A stretch of 64,000 nt of DNA from an uncultured Tateyamaria sp. (GCF_947496075.1 NZ_CANMBJ010000001.1:248001-312000); one strand, 5' to 3'; positions 17,971 to 26,836 are shown, counted from the stretch's first letter. The notes: a model not told the origin generated them from the letters alone. Numbers and translations: made by a program.

Positions 17971-20379
17971 TCAGTGGGCAGTTGCGCCCGCACCAGTATC
18001 GCGGGCAGCGGCGGCCGCGGCCGCGGCTGCTTCTTCGGCTGCCTCGTCCCATTCAATGGCGTCCGGTTTCGACACCAAGGCACGTTTCAACACCTCGGTC
18101 ACGTGGGTGACGGGAATGATCTCAAGCCCCTCTTTCACGTTGTCCGGAATGTCGGCCAGATCCTTCTCGTTCTCCTCAGGTATGAGAACGGTCTTGATCC
18201 CGCCCCGCAAGGCCGCCAGCAGCTTTTCTTTCAAGCCGCCGATAGGCATCGCATTGCCGCGCAGACTGACTTCGCCGGTCATTGCAATGTCCCTGCGCAC
18301 AGGAATACCGGTCAGAACGGACACGATCGAGGTCACCATCGCCAGACCCGCAGACGGGCCATCCTTGGGGGTCGCACCATCCGGCACGTGTACGTGGATG
18401 TCGGTCTTGTCGAACAGCGGCGGCTTCACCCCTATATCGGGGCTGATGGACCGCACATATGAACTTGCCGCGTCGATCGACTCCTTCATCACGTCACCGA
18501 GTTTACCGGTGGTCTTCATCCGACCTTTGCCCGGCAGCTTGAGCGCCTCAATGTGCAGCAGGTCGCCCCCCACCGACGTCCAGGCAAGCCCGGTGACAAC
18601 ACCGATCTGATCATCCTGTTCCGCCAGACCGTAACGATGCTTGCGCACGCCGAGGAAATCGTCGAGATTTTCAGAGGTTACAACAACCTCTTCAACCTCT
18701 TTCTTGACGATCTTGGTCAGCGATTTCCGCGCCACCTTGGCGATCTCGCGCTCCAGGTTCCGCACGCCCGCCTCGCGGGTGTAGTAACGGATGATGTCGC
18801 TCAGCGCCTCATCGGTCAGTTCAAACTCCTTGGTCTTCAGACCATGGTTCTTGATCTGCTTGGCGATCAGGTGTTGCTTGGCAATCTCGCGCTTTTCGTC
18901 CTCGGTGTAGCCGGCCAGCGGAATGATCTCCATCCGGTCCAGCAGCGGCCCAGGCATGTTGTAGCTGTTCGACGTGGTCAGGAACATCACGTTCGACAGG
19001 TCATATTCGACCTCAAGATAGTGGTCGACAAATGTGCTGTTCTGTTCCGGATCCAGTACCTCCAACATGGCCGACGCCGGGTCCCCACGGAAGTCCTGAC
19101 CCATCTTGTCGATTTCATCGAGCAGGATGAGCGGGTTCGTCGTCTTGGCCTTTTTCAGCGCCTGAATGATCTTGCCAGGCATCGAGCCGATGTAAGTCCG
19201 GCGGTGACCGCGAATTTCGCTCTCATCCCGCACGCCACCCAGCGAAATGCGGATGAATTCGCGCCCTGTCGCCTTGGCAACCGACTTACCAAGCGAGGTT
19301 TTACCCACGCCTGGTGGACCAACCAGACACATGATCGGGCCCTTCATCTTTTTCGAACGCTGCTGCACCGCCAGATACTCGACGATCCGTTCCTTGACCT
19401 TCTCCAGGCCATAGTGATCGGCGTCCAGAATGGCTTCGGCCTTGCCCAGATCCTTCTTCACGCGGGATTTCACGCCCCACGGGATCGACAGCATCCAGTC
19501 CAGATAGTTGCGCACAACCGTCGCCTCGGCGGACATGGGCGACATGTTCTTGAGCTTCTTCAGCTCAGCCTCGGCCTTGTCCTTGGCCTCTTTCGACAAT
19601 TTGGTCTCAGCGATTTTCTCTTCAAGTTCAGCAACTTCGTTCTTGCCGTCCTCGCCATCGCCCAGCTCTTGCTGGATCGCCTTCATCTGTTCGTTCAGAT
19701 AATACTCGCGCTGCGTCCGCTCCATCTGGGACTTCACGCGGGTCTTGATCTTTTTCTCGACCTGCAGAACAGACATCTCGCCCTGCATCAGGCCATAGAC
19801 CTTCTCAAGCCGCTCGCTCACCGCCAGCGTCTCAAGCAAGTCCTGCTTCTGGTCCACCTCAATGCCCAGATGCCCAGCCACCAGATCGGCCAGTTTCGCA
19901 GGCTCGGTCGTCTCCCCAACGGCGGCCAGTGCCTCTTCGGGAATGTTCTTTTTCACCTTGGCATAGCGCTCAAATTCATCGGCAACAGACCGCAGCAGCG
20001 CCTCGGTGGTGGCGATATCGCCCGGCATCTCGGTCAGATACTCGGCACGCGCTTCAAAGAAGTTGTCGTTGTCCAGGTATTCGGTGATGCGCACCCGCGC
20101 CTGCCCCTCAACCAACACCTTCACAGTGCCATCGGGCAGTTTCAGCAGTTGCAGCACATTCGCCAGCACCCCGGCTTTGTAGATGCCAGACGCTTCCGGG
20201 TCGTCCACGGACGGGTCAATCTGGCTCGACAGCAGAATCTGCTTGTCGTCAGCCATGACCTCTTCCAGCGCGCGGACCGACTTGTCGCGGCCGACAAACA
20301 GCGGCACGATCATGTGGGGGAAAACCACGATATCGCGCAGCGGCAGCACCGGGTAAGAGGCGTTCAAAGGCTCTTGCAT
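17971..20379 (-). CDS. lon: ATP-dependent protease La (Lon)
   Basis: An 802-aa cytosolic AAA+ protease of normal Lon length. The N-terminal substrate-binding domain starts 'YPVLPLRDIVVFPHMIVPLFVGR'. Walker A is 'GPPGVGKTSLGKS' (~residue 354), Walker B is 'NPLILLDEIDKMG' (~415). The proteolytic Ser-Lys dyad is seen in 'PKDGPSAGLAM' (Ser ~680) and 'GLKEKLLAALRGG' (Lys ~722). The C-terminus is an odd 'EEAAEEAAAAAAAAARD' run with a short tail, which may be flexible. Lon degrades misfolded and regulatory proteins. No clear heat-shock promoter was found upstream, but AAGGA precedes the start. Confidence 0.97.
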   Translation of the reverse strand: MQEPLNASYPVLPLRDIVVFPHMIVPLFVGRDKSVRALEEVMADDKQILLSSQIDPSVDDPEASGIYKAGVLANVLQLLKLPDGTVKVLVEGQARVRITEYLDNDNFFEARAEYLTEMPGDIATTEALLRSVADEFERYAKVKKNIPEEALAAVGETTEPAKLADLVAGHLGIEVDQKQDLLETLAVSERLEKVYGLMQGEMSVLQVEKKIKTRVKSQMERTQREYYLNEQMKAIQQELGDGEDGKNEVAELEEKIAETKLSKEAKDKAEAELKKLKNMSPMSAEATVVRNYLDWMLSIPWGVKSRVKKDLGKAEAILDADHYGLEKVKERIVEYLAVQQRSKKMKGPIMCLVGPPGVGKTSLGKSVAKATGREFIRISLGGVRDESEIRGHRRTYIGSMPGKIIQALKKAKTTNPLILLDEIDKMGQDFRGDPASAMLEVLDPEQNSTFVDHYLEVEYDLSNVMFLTTSNSYNMPGPLLDRMEIIPLAGYTEDEKREIAKQHLIAKQIKNHGLKTKEFELTDEALSDIIRYYTREAGVRNLEREIAKVARKSLTKIVKKEVEEVVVTSENLDDFLGVRKHRYGLAEQDDQIGVVTGLAWTSVGGDLLHIEALKLPGKGRMKTTGKLGDVMKESIDAASSYVRSISPDIGVKPPLFDKTDIHVHVPDGATPKDGPSAGLAMVTSIVSVLTGIPVRRDIAMTGEVSLRGNAMPIGGLKEKLLAALRGGIKTVLIPEENEKDLADIPDNVKEGLEIIPVTHVTEVLKRALVSKPDAIEWDEAAEEAAAAAAAAARDTGAGATAH

Positions 20380-20793
20380 GCTCTTTTCCTTATCATTGGC
20401 AAGACAGCGTGGCCCCGCTCTGCGGCAACCTTGTGCTGTCTCCGTGCTTCGGACTGTCTGATCTGTGATCCCAGCCCCTCGGTTTCAAGGTGTATCCTGA
20501 CGTGGCAACGACAAGGGTGCAATGGCCCCCGGCAAACTGTCCCCAGTTTTTTGACACAATTTGTCGTGGAAAAGCAGCTCCCACCCCCAAGATACGGCAT
20601 TCGCCCAGCGCTCTGCGGCACTCCGCACAAACACATTTGCTTGATCCTTGAGCACTCCGGCCTGTCCACCTCCTATTGTGAAGACCTTTGCGCATACACC
20701 ATCGCCCAAATCTTGGCCGTGCCTGAACATCGCCGGGGATGGTGGGCGGGGCGTCGTGGCGCGCCAAGCGACACGCGCGCCGTCTCTCATCAG

Positions 20794-20862
20794 TCACACC
20801 AGAGTCAGGACCGCCAAGACGGATACTGAGAACCAAACAAACGAAAACACAACAAATGGCAT
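20794..20862 (-). CDS. Possible 22-aa membrane peptide
   Basis: On the minus strand a GGAGGG lies 6-8 nt before an ATG that opens a 22-codon frame, 'MPFVVFSFVWFSVSVLAVLTLV', which is entirely hydrophobic and long enough for one membrane helix. A second ATG follows 3 nt after its stop in the same frame, opening a 101-codon frame that does not look coding. It could be a small membrane protein or a leader peptide upstream of lon, which is ~415 nt downstream. The strong ribosome site is the main argument; composition by chance is possible. Confidence 0.35.
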   Translation of the reverse strand: MPFVVFSFVWFSVSVLAVLTLV

Positions 20863-21032
20863 GGCGGTCCCTCCCCAGGGTGCGTGACTGCATTCAATAT
20901 AGGCCACGCATGCAGCCCGCACGATGGGGGAATTCCTGACCATCGGTCCCCGCTGCGACACCGAGATGGGCATTTACCTGTCACTCAGCGCCTCCCCCAC
21001 AGTCACGGCACAAGAAAACGACTCCCTTATTA

Positions 21033-21084
21033 CGGGAATCTGCTGCTACACTTTCACCCTGCGCGGTGATTCCCGCGTTTTTTT
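21033..21084 (+). terminator. Hairpin with T-tract just upstream of the 265-aa gene (attenuator-like)
   Basis: CGGGAATC (21033-21040) pairs with GATTCCCG (21068-21075) across a 27-nt loop, followed after two bases by TTTTTTT. It ends 23 nt before the start of the gene at 21108, so it may attenuate that gene or end a short upstream transcript. The long loop weakens the case. Confidence 0.5.
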
Positions 21085-21107
21085 GAAATTATTTTTAGGA
21101 GCAGATT

Positions 21108-21905
21108 ATGGGATTTCCGGCAGACTACGCGAAAGCGATGGAAAAACAGTTTGGATTTCAGGTCATGTGGCCGCCCAACAGGTTGGTGCAGATCGGGGAC
21201 TACGGCACCATCCACGGCGGCAAGGGCAAGGGCGGAGCATTCACCAAACTCGGTAACATTGCACGAGACTTCAACCTCGCGTTTGAAACCGAAACCAGCG
21301 CCCGGGTCGAAGTGGAGTCGCTGCAATCGGACGGTGTGTCGATCGTGAACGCCACCGCCGATGGCGGAGGCAAGGTCGACGGCGTGGATTTCGCCGTCCA
21401 ACTGTCTGTCCACTTCGAAAAGAAGAACAGCATGGTCTACAACGGCTCCGGCATGGTCCTCAGGTCTATGAAGGACATCGGGTCCATCGGAACCCAATTG
21501 GCAAGGAAACTGGCCTCCGGTGACTGGAAGAAGAACTATCTCGTCGTCACCGATGTACACGAGACGGAAGGCATGACCGTCTTGCTGTGCCAGACAAAAA
21601 ACACCCAGGTGACATTGGGTGGCTCGGCGTCGCTCACCACTGGCGACATCGGCAAGGCCTCCGCCAATGTCGAGGTGATCTCAAACCAGTCTTCGATTGC
21701 ACACTACATCGCGTCGACGCCGACCACACCACTTCTCAAGGCGCGTGCAGTTAACAAGAAGGGTCTGAAACTGCAGAACGATATGCTGACAAACGGGGCG
21801 CTGGCAGGCACCAACGCCATTCCGCTTGAGGATGGCGACACGTTCGAAGAGGTCCTTTTCGACTATTGCGATCTGGACCACTTGCCAAACGCCGACGGCG
21901 ATTGA
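21108..21905 (+). CDS. Orphan 265-aa protein of unknown function
   Basis: Not recognised with confidence. There is no signal peptide. It begins with a short helix 'PADYAKAMEKQFGF', then 'QVMWPPNRLVQIGDYGTI', then alternating strands ('LAFETETSARVEVESLQSDGVSIV'), a helix around residues ~120-140, and a second strand block 'NYLVVTDVHETEGMTVLLCQTKN' ending in 'TPLLKARAVNKKG' and an acidic tail. The order of a lipid-like first segment, a twisted strand block and a late 'TPL.KAR' strand recalls the gasdermin-type pore-forming fold, but this is a weak impression only, and the N-terminal Cys of known bacterial gasdermins is missing. TTTTTAGGAG lies 7 nt before the ATG, and a hairpin with T-tract precedes it. 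Confidence 0.7.
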   Translation: MGFPADYAKAMEKQFGFQVMWPPNRLVQIGDYGTIHGGKGKGGAFTKLGNIARDFNLAFETETSARVEVESLQSDGVSIVNATADGGGKVDGVDFAVQLSVHFEKKNSMVYNGSGMVLRSMKDIGSIGTQLARKLASGDWKKNYLVVTDVHETEGMTVLLCQTKNTQVTLGGSASLTTGDIGKASANVEVISNQSSIAHYIASTPTTPLLKARAVNKKGLKLQNDMLTNGALAGTNAIPLEDGDTFEEVLFDYCDLDHLPNADGD

Positions 21906-21908
21906 CAC

Positions 21909-21948
21909 AAAAACAGGTCAGAGCGGCGGGATATCACCTTCCGCTCTG
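21909..21948 (-). terminator. Terminator overlapping the tgt 3' end
   Basis: On the minus strand CAGAGCGG/CCGCTCTG forms an 8-bp stem with a 14-nt loop spanning the last codons and stop of tgt, followed by ACCTGTTTTT. It also separates tgt from the convergent gene at 21108. Confidence 0.55.
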
Positions 21949-23045
21949 CCCGCATGAAACGCGGCCTGCCACGCCTCGAACGTCCCCGCAGCAATTGCGC
22001 CGCGCATCCCTGCCATCAACTCCTGATAATAATGCAGGTTGTGCCATGTCAGCAGCATGCCCGAGATCATCTCCTGCGCCCGAAACACATGATGCAGATA
22101 CGCGCGGGAGTAGTTGGAACATGCGGGACAGGTACAATCCTCATCCAAAGGACGCGGATCATCGGCGTGACGCGCATTCTTGATGTTGACCACACCGCGG
22201 CGGGTGAAAACCTGCCCCGTCCGCCCCGACCGCGAGGGCAGTACGCAGTCCATCATGTCAATGCCACGCGCAACTGCGCCTACAATGTCATCCGGCTTGC
22301 CCACCCCCATCAGGTAACGGGGCTTGTCCTGCGGCAACTGCTCCGGCGCATAGTCCAGGCAACCAAACATCGCCTCCTGCCCCTCGCCAACGGCCAAACC
22401 ACCCACGGCATAGCCTTCGAACCCGATCTCCCTGAGGGCGTCGGCACTCTCGGCGCGCAAATCTTCCTCAAGCCCGCCCTGCTGAATGCCAAACAGAGCG
22501 TGGCCCGGACGGTCGCCAAAGGCGTCGCGGGACCGCTTCGCCCAGCGCATCGACAGACGCATACTCTCTGCAATCCGGTCGCGATCGGCGGGCAAAGCCG
22601 GGCACTCATCGAAACACATCACGATGTCCGACCCCAGCAGCCGCTGGATGTCCATGGACCGCTCGGGCGTCAAGGCATGCTTGGACCCATCAATATGCGA
22701 TTTGAAGGTCACCCCCTCCTCGGTCAGCTTGCGCAGGCCCGCCAGGCTCATCACCTGGAACCCACCACTGTCGGTGAGAATGGGGCGATCCCAGTTCATG
22801 AACTTGTGGAGCCCGCCCAGACGATCGATCCGCTCAGCCGTCGGGCGCAACATGAGGTGATAGGTGTTGCCCAGCAGGATATCGGCTCCGGTGGCGCGCA
22901 CACTCTCGGGCAGCATCGCCTTGACGGTGGCGGCCGTCCCTACGGGCATGAAGGCTGGCGTTCGGATCTCGCCCCGCGGCGTGGTGATGGTGCCGGTGCG
23001 GGCGCGGCCATCGGTGGCATGCAAATCAAATGAAAAACGGGTCAT
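21918..23045 (-). CDS. tgt: Queuine/preQ1 tRNA-guanine transglycosylase
   Basis: A 375-aa TIM-barrel enzyme that exchanges guanine-34 for preQ1 in tRNAs with GUN anticodons (Asp, Asn, His, Tyr), the key step to queuosine. Catalytic region: '[18 protein letters not shown]' (~residues 89-106), '[22 protein letters not shown]' with the base-binding Asp, nucleophile region '[33 protein letters not shown]'. The zinc site is '[16 protein letters not shown]' (CxC..C..H, ~307-325). Length is normal. The two tRNA-Asp(GTC) genes at 9.3 kb would be among its substrates. Confidence 0.97.
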   Translation of the reverse strand: MTRFSFDLHATDGRARTGTITTPRGEIRTPAFMPVGTAATVKAMLPESVRATGADILLGNTYHLMLRPTAERIDRLGGLHKFMNWDRPILTDSGGFQVMSLAGLRKLTEEGVTFKSHIDGSKHALTPERSMDIQRLLGSDIVMCFDECPALPADRDRIAESMRLSMRWAKRSRDAFGDRPGHALFGIQQGGLEEDLRAESADALREIGFEGYAVGGLAVGEGQEAMFGCLDYAPEQLPQDKPRYLMGVGKPDDIVGAVARGIDMMDCVLPSRSGRTGQVFTRRGVVNIKNARHADDPRPLDEDCTCPACSNYSRAYLHHVFRAQEMISGMLLTWHNLHYYQELMAGMRGAIAAGTFEAWQAAFHAGRAEGDIPPL

Positions 23046-23231
23046 GGCCCCTCATGCCGCGCAGATGCAGAAATGCCAAGACCCGCTGGGAAGACGCACA
23101 ATCACCACGCAATCGCCCAACCTGCGTACGATTTATGAACAAGTTAGGACAAATTGCTGCGATAGGCCTCCGGTTCAAACTCCGTTCCCACTGAGGGAAA
23201 TGACCTGTCAATCAAGACACAAGGCCTTGTC

Positions 23232-24143
23232 ATGCCCACCCCAGAAGAAGACTTCACGACCACGACGATCGAAGACGTCGACAACACCCAGGGTTGGACC
23301 AGTATCACCACCAGCGTGGACAGCTCTGGCCTTTTCATGATCAGAACCACGCTCATGGACAGCGGCAGCGCGGTGTTCGAGGCGTTTCTTGGGCCGCAAC
23401 GGCTGAGCCAAACGGTCACGGACACAGCAGCCAATGACGCCGATTGGGACAGTCGCTCGACCGAGTGGAACTGGTTGGGTCAAAAAACCGCCCGGACCAT
23501 CAACTATGACAATGGTGACCAACGGATCGAACGGTTCGATGAAACCACCGGCGCACGCACAGAGCGCATCGAGATAGACGGGAACGACGACAAGCCGTGG
23601 GCCTCGCTTACAACAAGCTATGATGCCGCGACCGGCGCACGCATCGGCTCGGAAAAGGTGCTGGACAACGGCCGCATCGAAACGCTGACGTTCGACGCAG
23701 ATACAGGCACCCGCACCAGCCGCACCATCACCGATGGCGGCGATGACAATCCCTGGCAGTCCAAGTCACTGACTTACGACGCGGACACAGGACGGCTGAC
23801 GACGCGTGAAATCGTTTATGACGACGGTCGCAGCGACACCATCACTTACCAGAATGGCAGAAAGACCTCTCAGGTGCTGACCGACGGGGACAATGACACT
23901 TTTGACTGGGTGACCCGCGAAACCACCTACGATGCCAACGGGCGCATCGCCCTGACCGAAGAGGTCCGCGACGATGGCGACCTGATCGTCGAATCCTATG
24001 CGGGCGGGCGGTTGACGGAACAAACCACTTACGACAACTCGGGCGACGAAGCCTGGCATGTCGAAGAGATCGCGTTCAATGCCGCCGGCGACATCGTCGA
24101 TACAACCTACTACGATGAGTCGGGCAATATCCTGATCTTCTGA
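23232..24143 (+). CDS. Repeat-rich acidic protein of unknown function (YD/RHS-like repeats)
   Basis: A 303-aa protein made almost wholly of degenerate repeats of about 35-45 residues, each with a pattern like 'W.S..TTYDA.TGR....E...D.GR..T.TY' (seen at about residues 125-165, 175-215, 220-262 and 270-303). Asp, Thr and Gly dominate and there is almost no Cys or Lys. The motifs resemble YD/RHS-type beta-strand repeats, which form long strands or shells, but no toxin or peptidase domain follows. No signal peptide is seen, so secretion would need another route. A rho-independent terminator follows the stop by ~45 nt. The gene stands alone and I cannot assign a function. Confidence 0.75.
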   Translation: MPTPEEDFTTTTIEDVDNTQGWTSITTSVDSSGLFMIRTTLMDSGSAVFEAFLGPQRLSQTVTDTAANDADWDSRSTEWNWLGQKTARTINYDNGDQRIERFDETTGARTERIEIDGNDDKPWASLTTSYDAATGARIGSEKVLDNGRIETLTFDADTGTRTSRTITDGGDDNPWQSKSLTYDADTGRLTTREIVYDDGRSDTITYQNGRKTSQVLTDGDNDTFDWVTRETTYDANGRIALTEEVRDDGDLIVESYAGGRLTEQTTYDNSGDEAWHVEEIAFNAAGDIVDTTYYDESGNILIF

Positions 24144-24188
24144 TCCCGCGCACTTGTCCGCCCCTAGGGACAACCACAAAGACCATGC

Positions 24189-24215
24189 GCCGCCCGATCA
24201 CAGGGCGGCTTTTTT
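24189..24215 (+). terminator. Rho-independent terminator after the repeat-rich gene
   Basis: GCCGCCC/GGGCGGC stem (7 bp) with a 7-nt loop GATCACA, followed directly by TTTTTT, 45 nt downstream of the stop. Confidence 0.9.
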
Positions 24216-24343
24216 GTGGGCCAAGCCATCCGACTTGCATTTTGCGTGGGCTTCATGTCTGCCCAAGCAAAGCCTGTCCGTTGTGAGCAGACCTCGCCCA
24301 CGCTACGGTGCTTAAAAATACTCAACAAAAAAATGGGGACAAC

Positions 24344-25720
24344 ATGGACACGTTGAACTTCGGCTGGGAAGAATGGATGTCACTGCCCGAACTGGGACTG
24401 CCCGCTCTCAAGGCAAAGATCGACACCGGCGCGCGCACATCCGCACTCCATGCCCACGACATCGAAGTGTTCGGCCCCGCCAAGCAACCCAAGGTCCGGT
24501 TCAACGTCCACCCCATCGCGGGCAAGGACCATGTGTCGATCACCTGCTCCGCGCCGATCCTCGACCGGCGCGAAGTCACGTCCTCCAATGGTGAGGCGGA
24601 ACTGCGCTACGTGATTGAAACCCGGCTGGACGTGGGCGGACAGTCTTGGCCCATCGAGGTCACGTTGACAGACCGCTCCTCCATGACCTCACGCATGCTC
24701 CTGGGGCGTCAGGCCTTGCAGGATCACATTACGATCACGGCCTCGGAAAAGCGGCTGCAACCCGAACTCAGCTATGACGTCTACCACTCTTCCGCGATGC
24801 GGAAAGTAGCCCCGGCCCGATCCCTGCGCATCGCCGTGCTGAGCCGCGAAAACAACTACTCGACGCGCCGATTGGTGGAAGTGGGCGAAGCGCGCGGCCA
24901 TACTGTCGAGGTGATTGACACCACCCGCTGCTACATGGCGATCAATGCCATGGCCCCAGAGGTGCATTATGACGGCAAGCGCCTGCCCCGCTACGACGCC
25001 GTGATCCCCCGCATCGGGGCGTCCATCACCGCCTATGGCACTGCCGTCATCCGACAATTCGAAACGACCGGCACCTATTGTGTGAACGGCAGCGCCGGGA
25101 TCACGGCCAGCCGGGACAAGCTGCACGCCCACCAAATCCTCGCATCAAAGAAGATTGGCATGCCCACCACGGCCTTTGCCGCCTCGCCCAAGGACACGGC
25201 CAACATCATGGGGCTCGTGGGCACCGCACCTGTGATCGTGAAACTGCTGGAAAGCACCCAAGGCAAAGGCGTTGTGCTGGCCGAAACCAAGAAGGCGGCG
25301 GAATCGGTGATCGACGCGTTCCGGGGACTGCGCGCCAACTTTCTTGTGCAGGACTTCGTCAAGGAAGCAGCGGGCGAAGACATCCGCTGCCTCGTCGTGG
25401 ACGGCAAGGTCGTGGCCTCGATGAAGCGCACCGGGGCCGAGGGTGACTTCCGCTCGAACCTGCACCGCGGCGGCAGCGCTACATCGGTGCGGATCAGCAA
25501 GGCAGAACGTGAAGCCGCCGTCCGGGCCGCCCGGGTATTCGGGCTGGGCAAGGCGGGCGTGGATCTCCTGCGGTCCGAAAGCGGCCCAAAGGTGCTGGAA
25601 GTAAATTCAAGCCCCGGCTTCGAAGGGATCGAAAACGCGACCGGCAAGGACATCGTGGGCAAGGTCTATGACATGATCGAAGCACGCGTGAAACCGCGCC
25701 CGGTGCGACGGCGCAGTTGA
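24344..25720 (+). CDS. RimK-type ATP-grasp ligase fused to an N-terminal RimB-like protease domain
   Basis: A 458-aa protein from the ATG at 24344; the ORF-track start is a GTG 36 nt upstream without a ribosome site. Residues ~5-140 are the retropepsin-like 'ATP-dependent zinc protease' (RimB) domain with '[16 protein letters not shown]' carrying the DTGA active-site motif. After a linker, residues ~165-450 are a RimK ATP-grasp ligase: '[21 protein letters not shown]', '[19 protein letters not shown]' (ATP-binding Lys and Gly loop), '[23 protein letters not shown]' and '[18 protein letters not shown]' (metal-binding Glu and Asn). RimK adds glutamates to the S6 C-terminus and RimB trims them; here both may sit in one chain. 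Confidence 0.85.
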   Translation: MDTLNFGWEEWMSLPELGLPALKAKIDTGARTSALHAHDIEVFGPAKQPKVRFNVHPIAGKDHVSITCSAPILDRREVTSSNGEAELRYVIETRLDVGGQSWPIEVTLTDRSSMTSRMLLGRQALQDHITITASEKRLQPELSYDVYHSSAMRKVAPARSLRIAVLSRENNYSTRRLVEVGEARGHTVEVIDTTRCYMAINAMAPEVHYDGKRLPRYDAVIPRIGASITAYGTAVIRQFETTGTYCVNGSAGITASRDKLHAHQILASKKIGMPTTAFAASPKDTANIMGLVGTAPVIVKLLESTQGKGVVLAETKKAAESVIDAFRGLRANFLVQDFVKEAAGEDIRCLVVDGKVVASMKRTGAEGDFRSNLHRGGSATSVRISKAEREAAVRAARVFGLGKAGVDLLRSESGPKVLEVNSSPGFEGIENATGKDIVGKVYDMIEARVKPRPVRRRS

Positions 25721-25765
25721 TCCCCCCTTGCGCCAGGCCAGGATGCCGAAAAGCAGGGCTGATCA

Positions 25766-26236
25766 CTAACGTTTCAACTGATACGTGATCCAATTGCTCC
25801 TGTTCGCGTGCCGATCATAGACCGCCCGCGCGCGGTAGTTGGTATCGGACGTCATCCAGCGCACCACGTCCCACCCCTGCTCTTTCGCATAGGCGCCGAC
25901 GCCCTCGATCATCAGATCGACGACACCCTGCCCGCGTGCCGCAGGAGCCACGAACATATCGTCGATGTAGCCGCCGATAGCCGCGTCCATCGGGCGCTCG
26001 AAAGACCGGAAGTGAACAAAGCCGACCAACTGCCCATGCGCATCCGCAACAACAAAGCACCGCGTTTGCGCTGATGGGTCGTGTATCCAAGCCCAAACGC
26101 GATCACGCATCTCAGACGTTTGCCGCGCCCCGCCGAATGCGCAATAGGCTTCGAACAGCGTGTCCCATTGCGCACGATCACGCGCTTCTGCCCACCGCAG
26201 TGTCACTGCCACGCCAGCCTCCATTGCTTGGTGCAT
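25766..26236 (-). CDS. GNAT-family N-acetyltransferase
   Basis: From the ATG at 26236, which has GGAAG 9 nt upstream, the protein is 156 aa; another ATG at 26224 is also possible, and the ORF-track start at 26299 is less likely. Motif A of the GNAT fold is 'YIDDMFVAPAARGQGVVDLMIEGV' (R-G-Q-G-V acetyl-CoA loop, ~residues 90-110) and motif B is 'VVRWMTSDTNYRARAVYDRH' (~125-145). The final 'SNWITYQLKR' is a common end of such enzymes. Substrate unknown. It lies convergent to the rimK-type gene with a 45-nt gap. Confidence 0.85.
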   Translation of the reverse strand: MHQAMEAGVAVTLRWAEARDRAQWDTLFEAYCAFGGARQTSEMRDRVWAWIHDPSAQTRCFVVADAHGQLVGFVHFRSFERPMDAAIGGYIDDMFVAPAARGQGVVDLMIEGVGAYAKEQGWDVVRWMTSDTNYRARAVYDRHANRSNWITYQLKR

Positions 26237-26383
26237 TTCGCAACTTCCGACATTTGGTCGCCGGCAACAAGTGAATGACGCAACGAGCGGATGGGCCACA
26301 GCACGAATACATCAAGTCACACGCCCTTTACCGGCCACGCCCCGTTCCCTATATAAACACTCAGGAACAAGTCCGGGGATCCC

Positions 26384-26746
26384 ATGAACCAGCCCACCGA
26401 ACAGATGGAAGGCACGCCGCTGATCGCGCCCTCGTCAACCGACCACCCTTTGCATGAGGCCGTGGTCGAAGCCTGCCGCACTGTCTACGACCCCGAAATT
26501 CCGGTAAACATCTTTGAGCTTGGCCTGATCTACACGATCGACATCAATGCCGAGAACGAAGTGAAGGTGATCATGACGCTCACGGCACCCGGTTGCCCCG
26601 TCGCAGGCGAGATGCCGGGCTGGGTTGCAGACGCCATTGAACCGCTTCCCGGTATCAAACAGGTCGATGTGGAACTGACATGGGAGCCGCCTTGGGGTAT
26701 GGAAATGATGTCGGACGAAGCAAGGCTCGAACTCGGTTTCATGTAA
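26384..26746 (+). CDS. SufT-like MIP18 (DUF59) iron-sulfur assembly protein
   Basis: A 120-aa protein with a MIP18/DUF59 domain over residues ~25-118: 'VVEACRTVYDPEIPVNIFELGLIY' and the conserved 'MTLTAPGCPVAGEMPGW' with the functional Cys. Such proteins help load Fe-S clusters on target proteins; in many alphaproteobacteria the gene belongs to the suf operon, but here no sufBCD is adjacent. An IscA/SufA-type gene lies 2.5 kb downstream, so a relationship is possible. The Pho-box array starts 4 nt after its stop. Confidence 0.85.
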   Translation: MNQPTEQMEGTPLIAPSSTDHPLHEAVVEACRTVYDPEIPVNIFELGLIYTIDINAENEVKVIMTLTAPGCPVAGEMPGWVADAIEPLPGIKQVDVELTWEPPWGMEMMSDEARLELGFM

Positions 26747-26749
26747 GAA

Positions 26750-26789
26750 GCGTCACAAAACCATCACGAACGCATTGAGAAACCGTCAT
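26750..26789 (+). promoter_or_regulatory. Pho-box array (PhoB binding site), four tandem repeats
   Basis: Four 7-mers, GCGTCAC, CCATCAC, GCATTGA and CCGTCAT, start at exactly 11-nt steps (26750, 26761, 26772, 26783) with A-rich 4-nt spacers AAAA, GAAC and GAAA. This is the layout of a PhoB box (consensus CTGTCAT-N4 repeated). It lies 47 nt before the glycerophosphodiesterase start, whose phosphate-scavenging role fits. Confidence 0.75.
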
Positions 26790-26836
26790 ATCGGCGCTTC
26801 ATCCTGCATGGATAAACACCGTCGAAGGATTCTCAA

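Larger units (their letters stand above)
20380..21107. other. 728-nt gap between lon and the 265-aa orphan gene
   Basis: The ORF track lists several overlapping frames here, but none has protein-like composition or a convincing ribosome site except the 22-codon ORF described separately. The right end holds a hairpin with T-tract just before the next gene. The middle (20400-20790) shows nothing I recognise; a promoter for lon should be near the left end. Confidence 0.5.

Noticed and set aside
18553-20829. 758-aa plus-strand frame opposite lon
   Set aside because: It is the antisense shadow of lon, with His/Arg/Leu-rich composition typical of reverse frames.
20393-20893. ORF-track frames of 166, 101 and 101 aa on the minus strand in the lon upstream gap
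   Set aside because: Composition (Arg, Pro and Cys rich with no coherent hydrophobic pattern) and lack of ribosome sites match chance frames.
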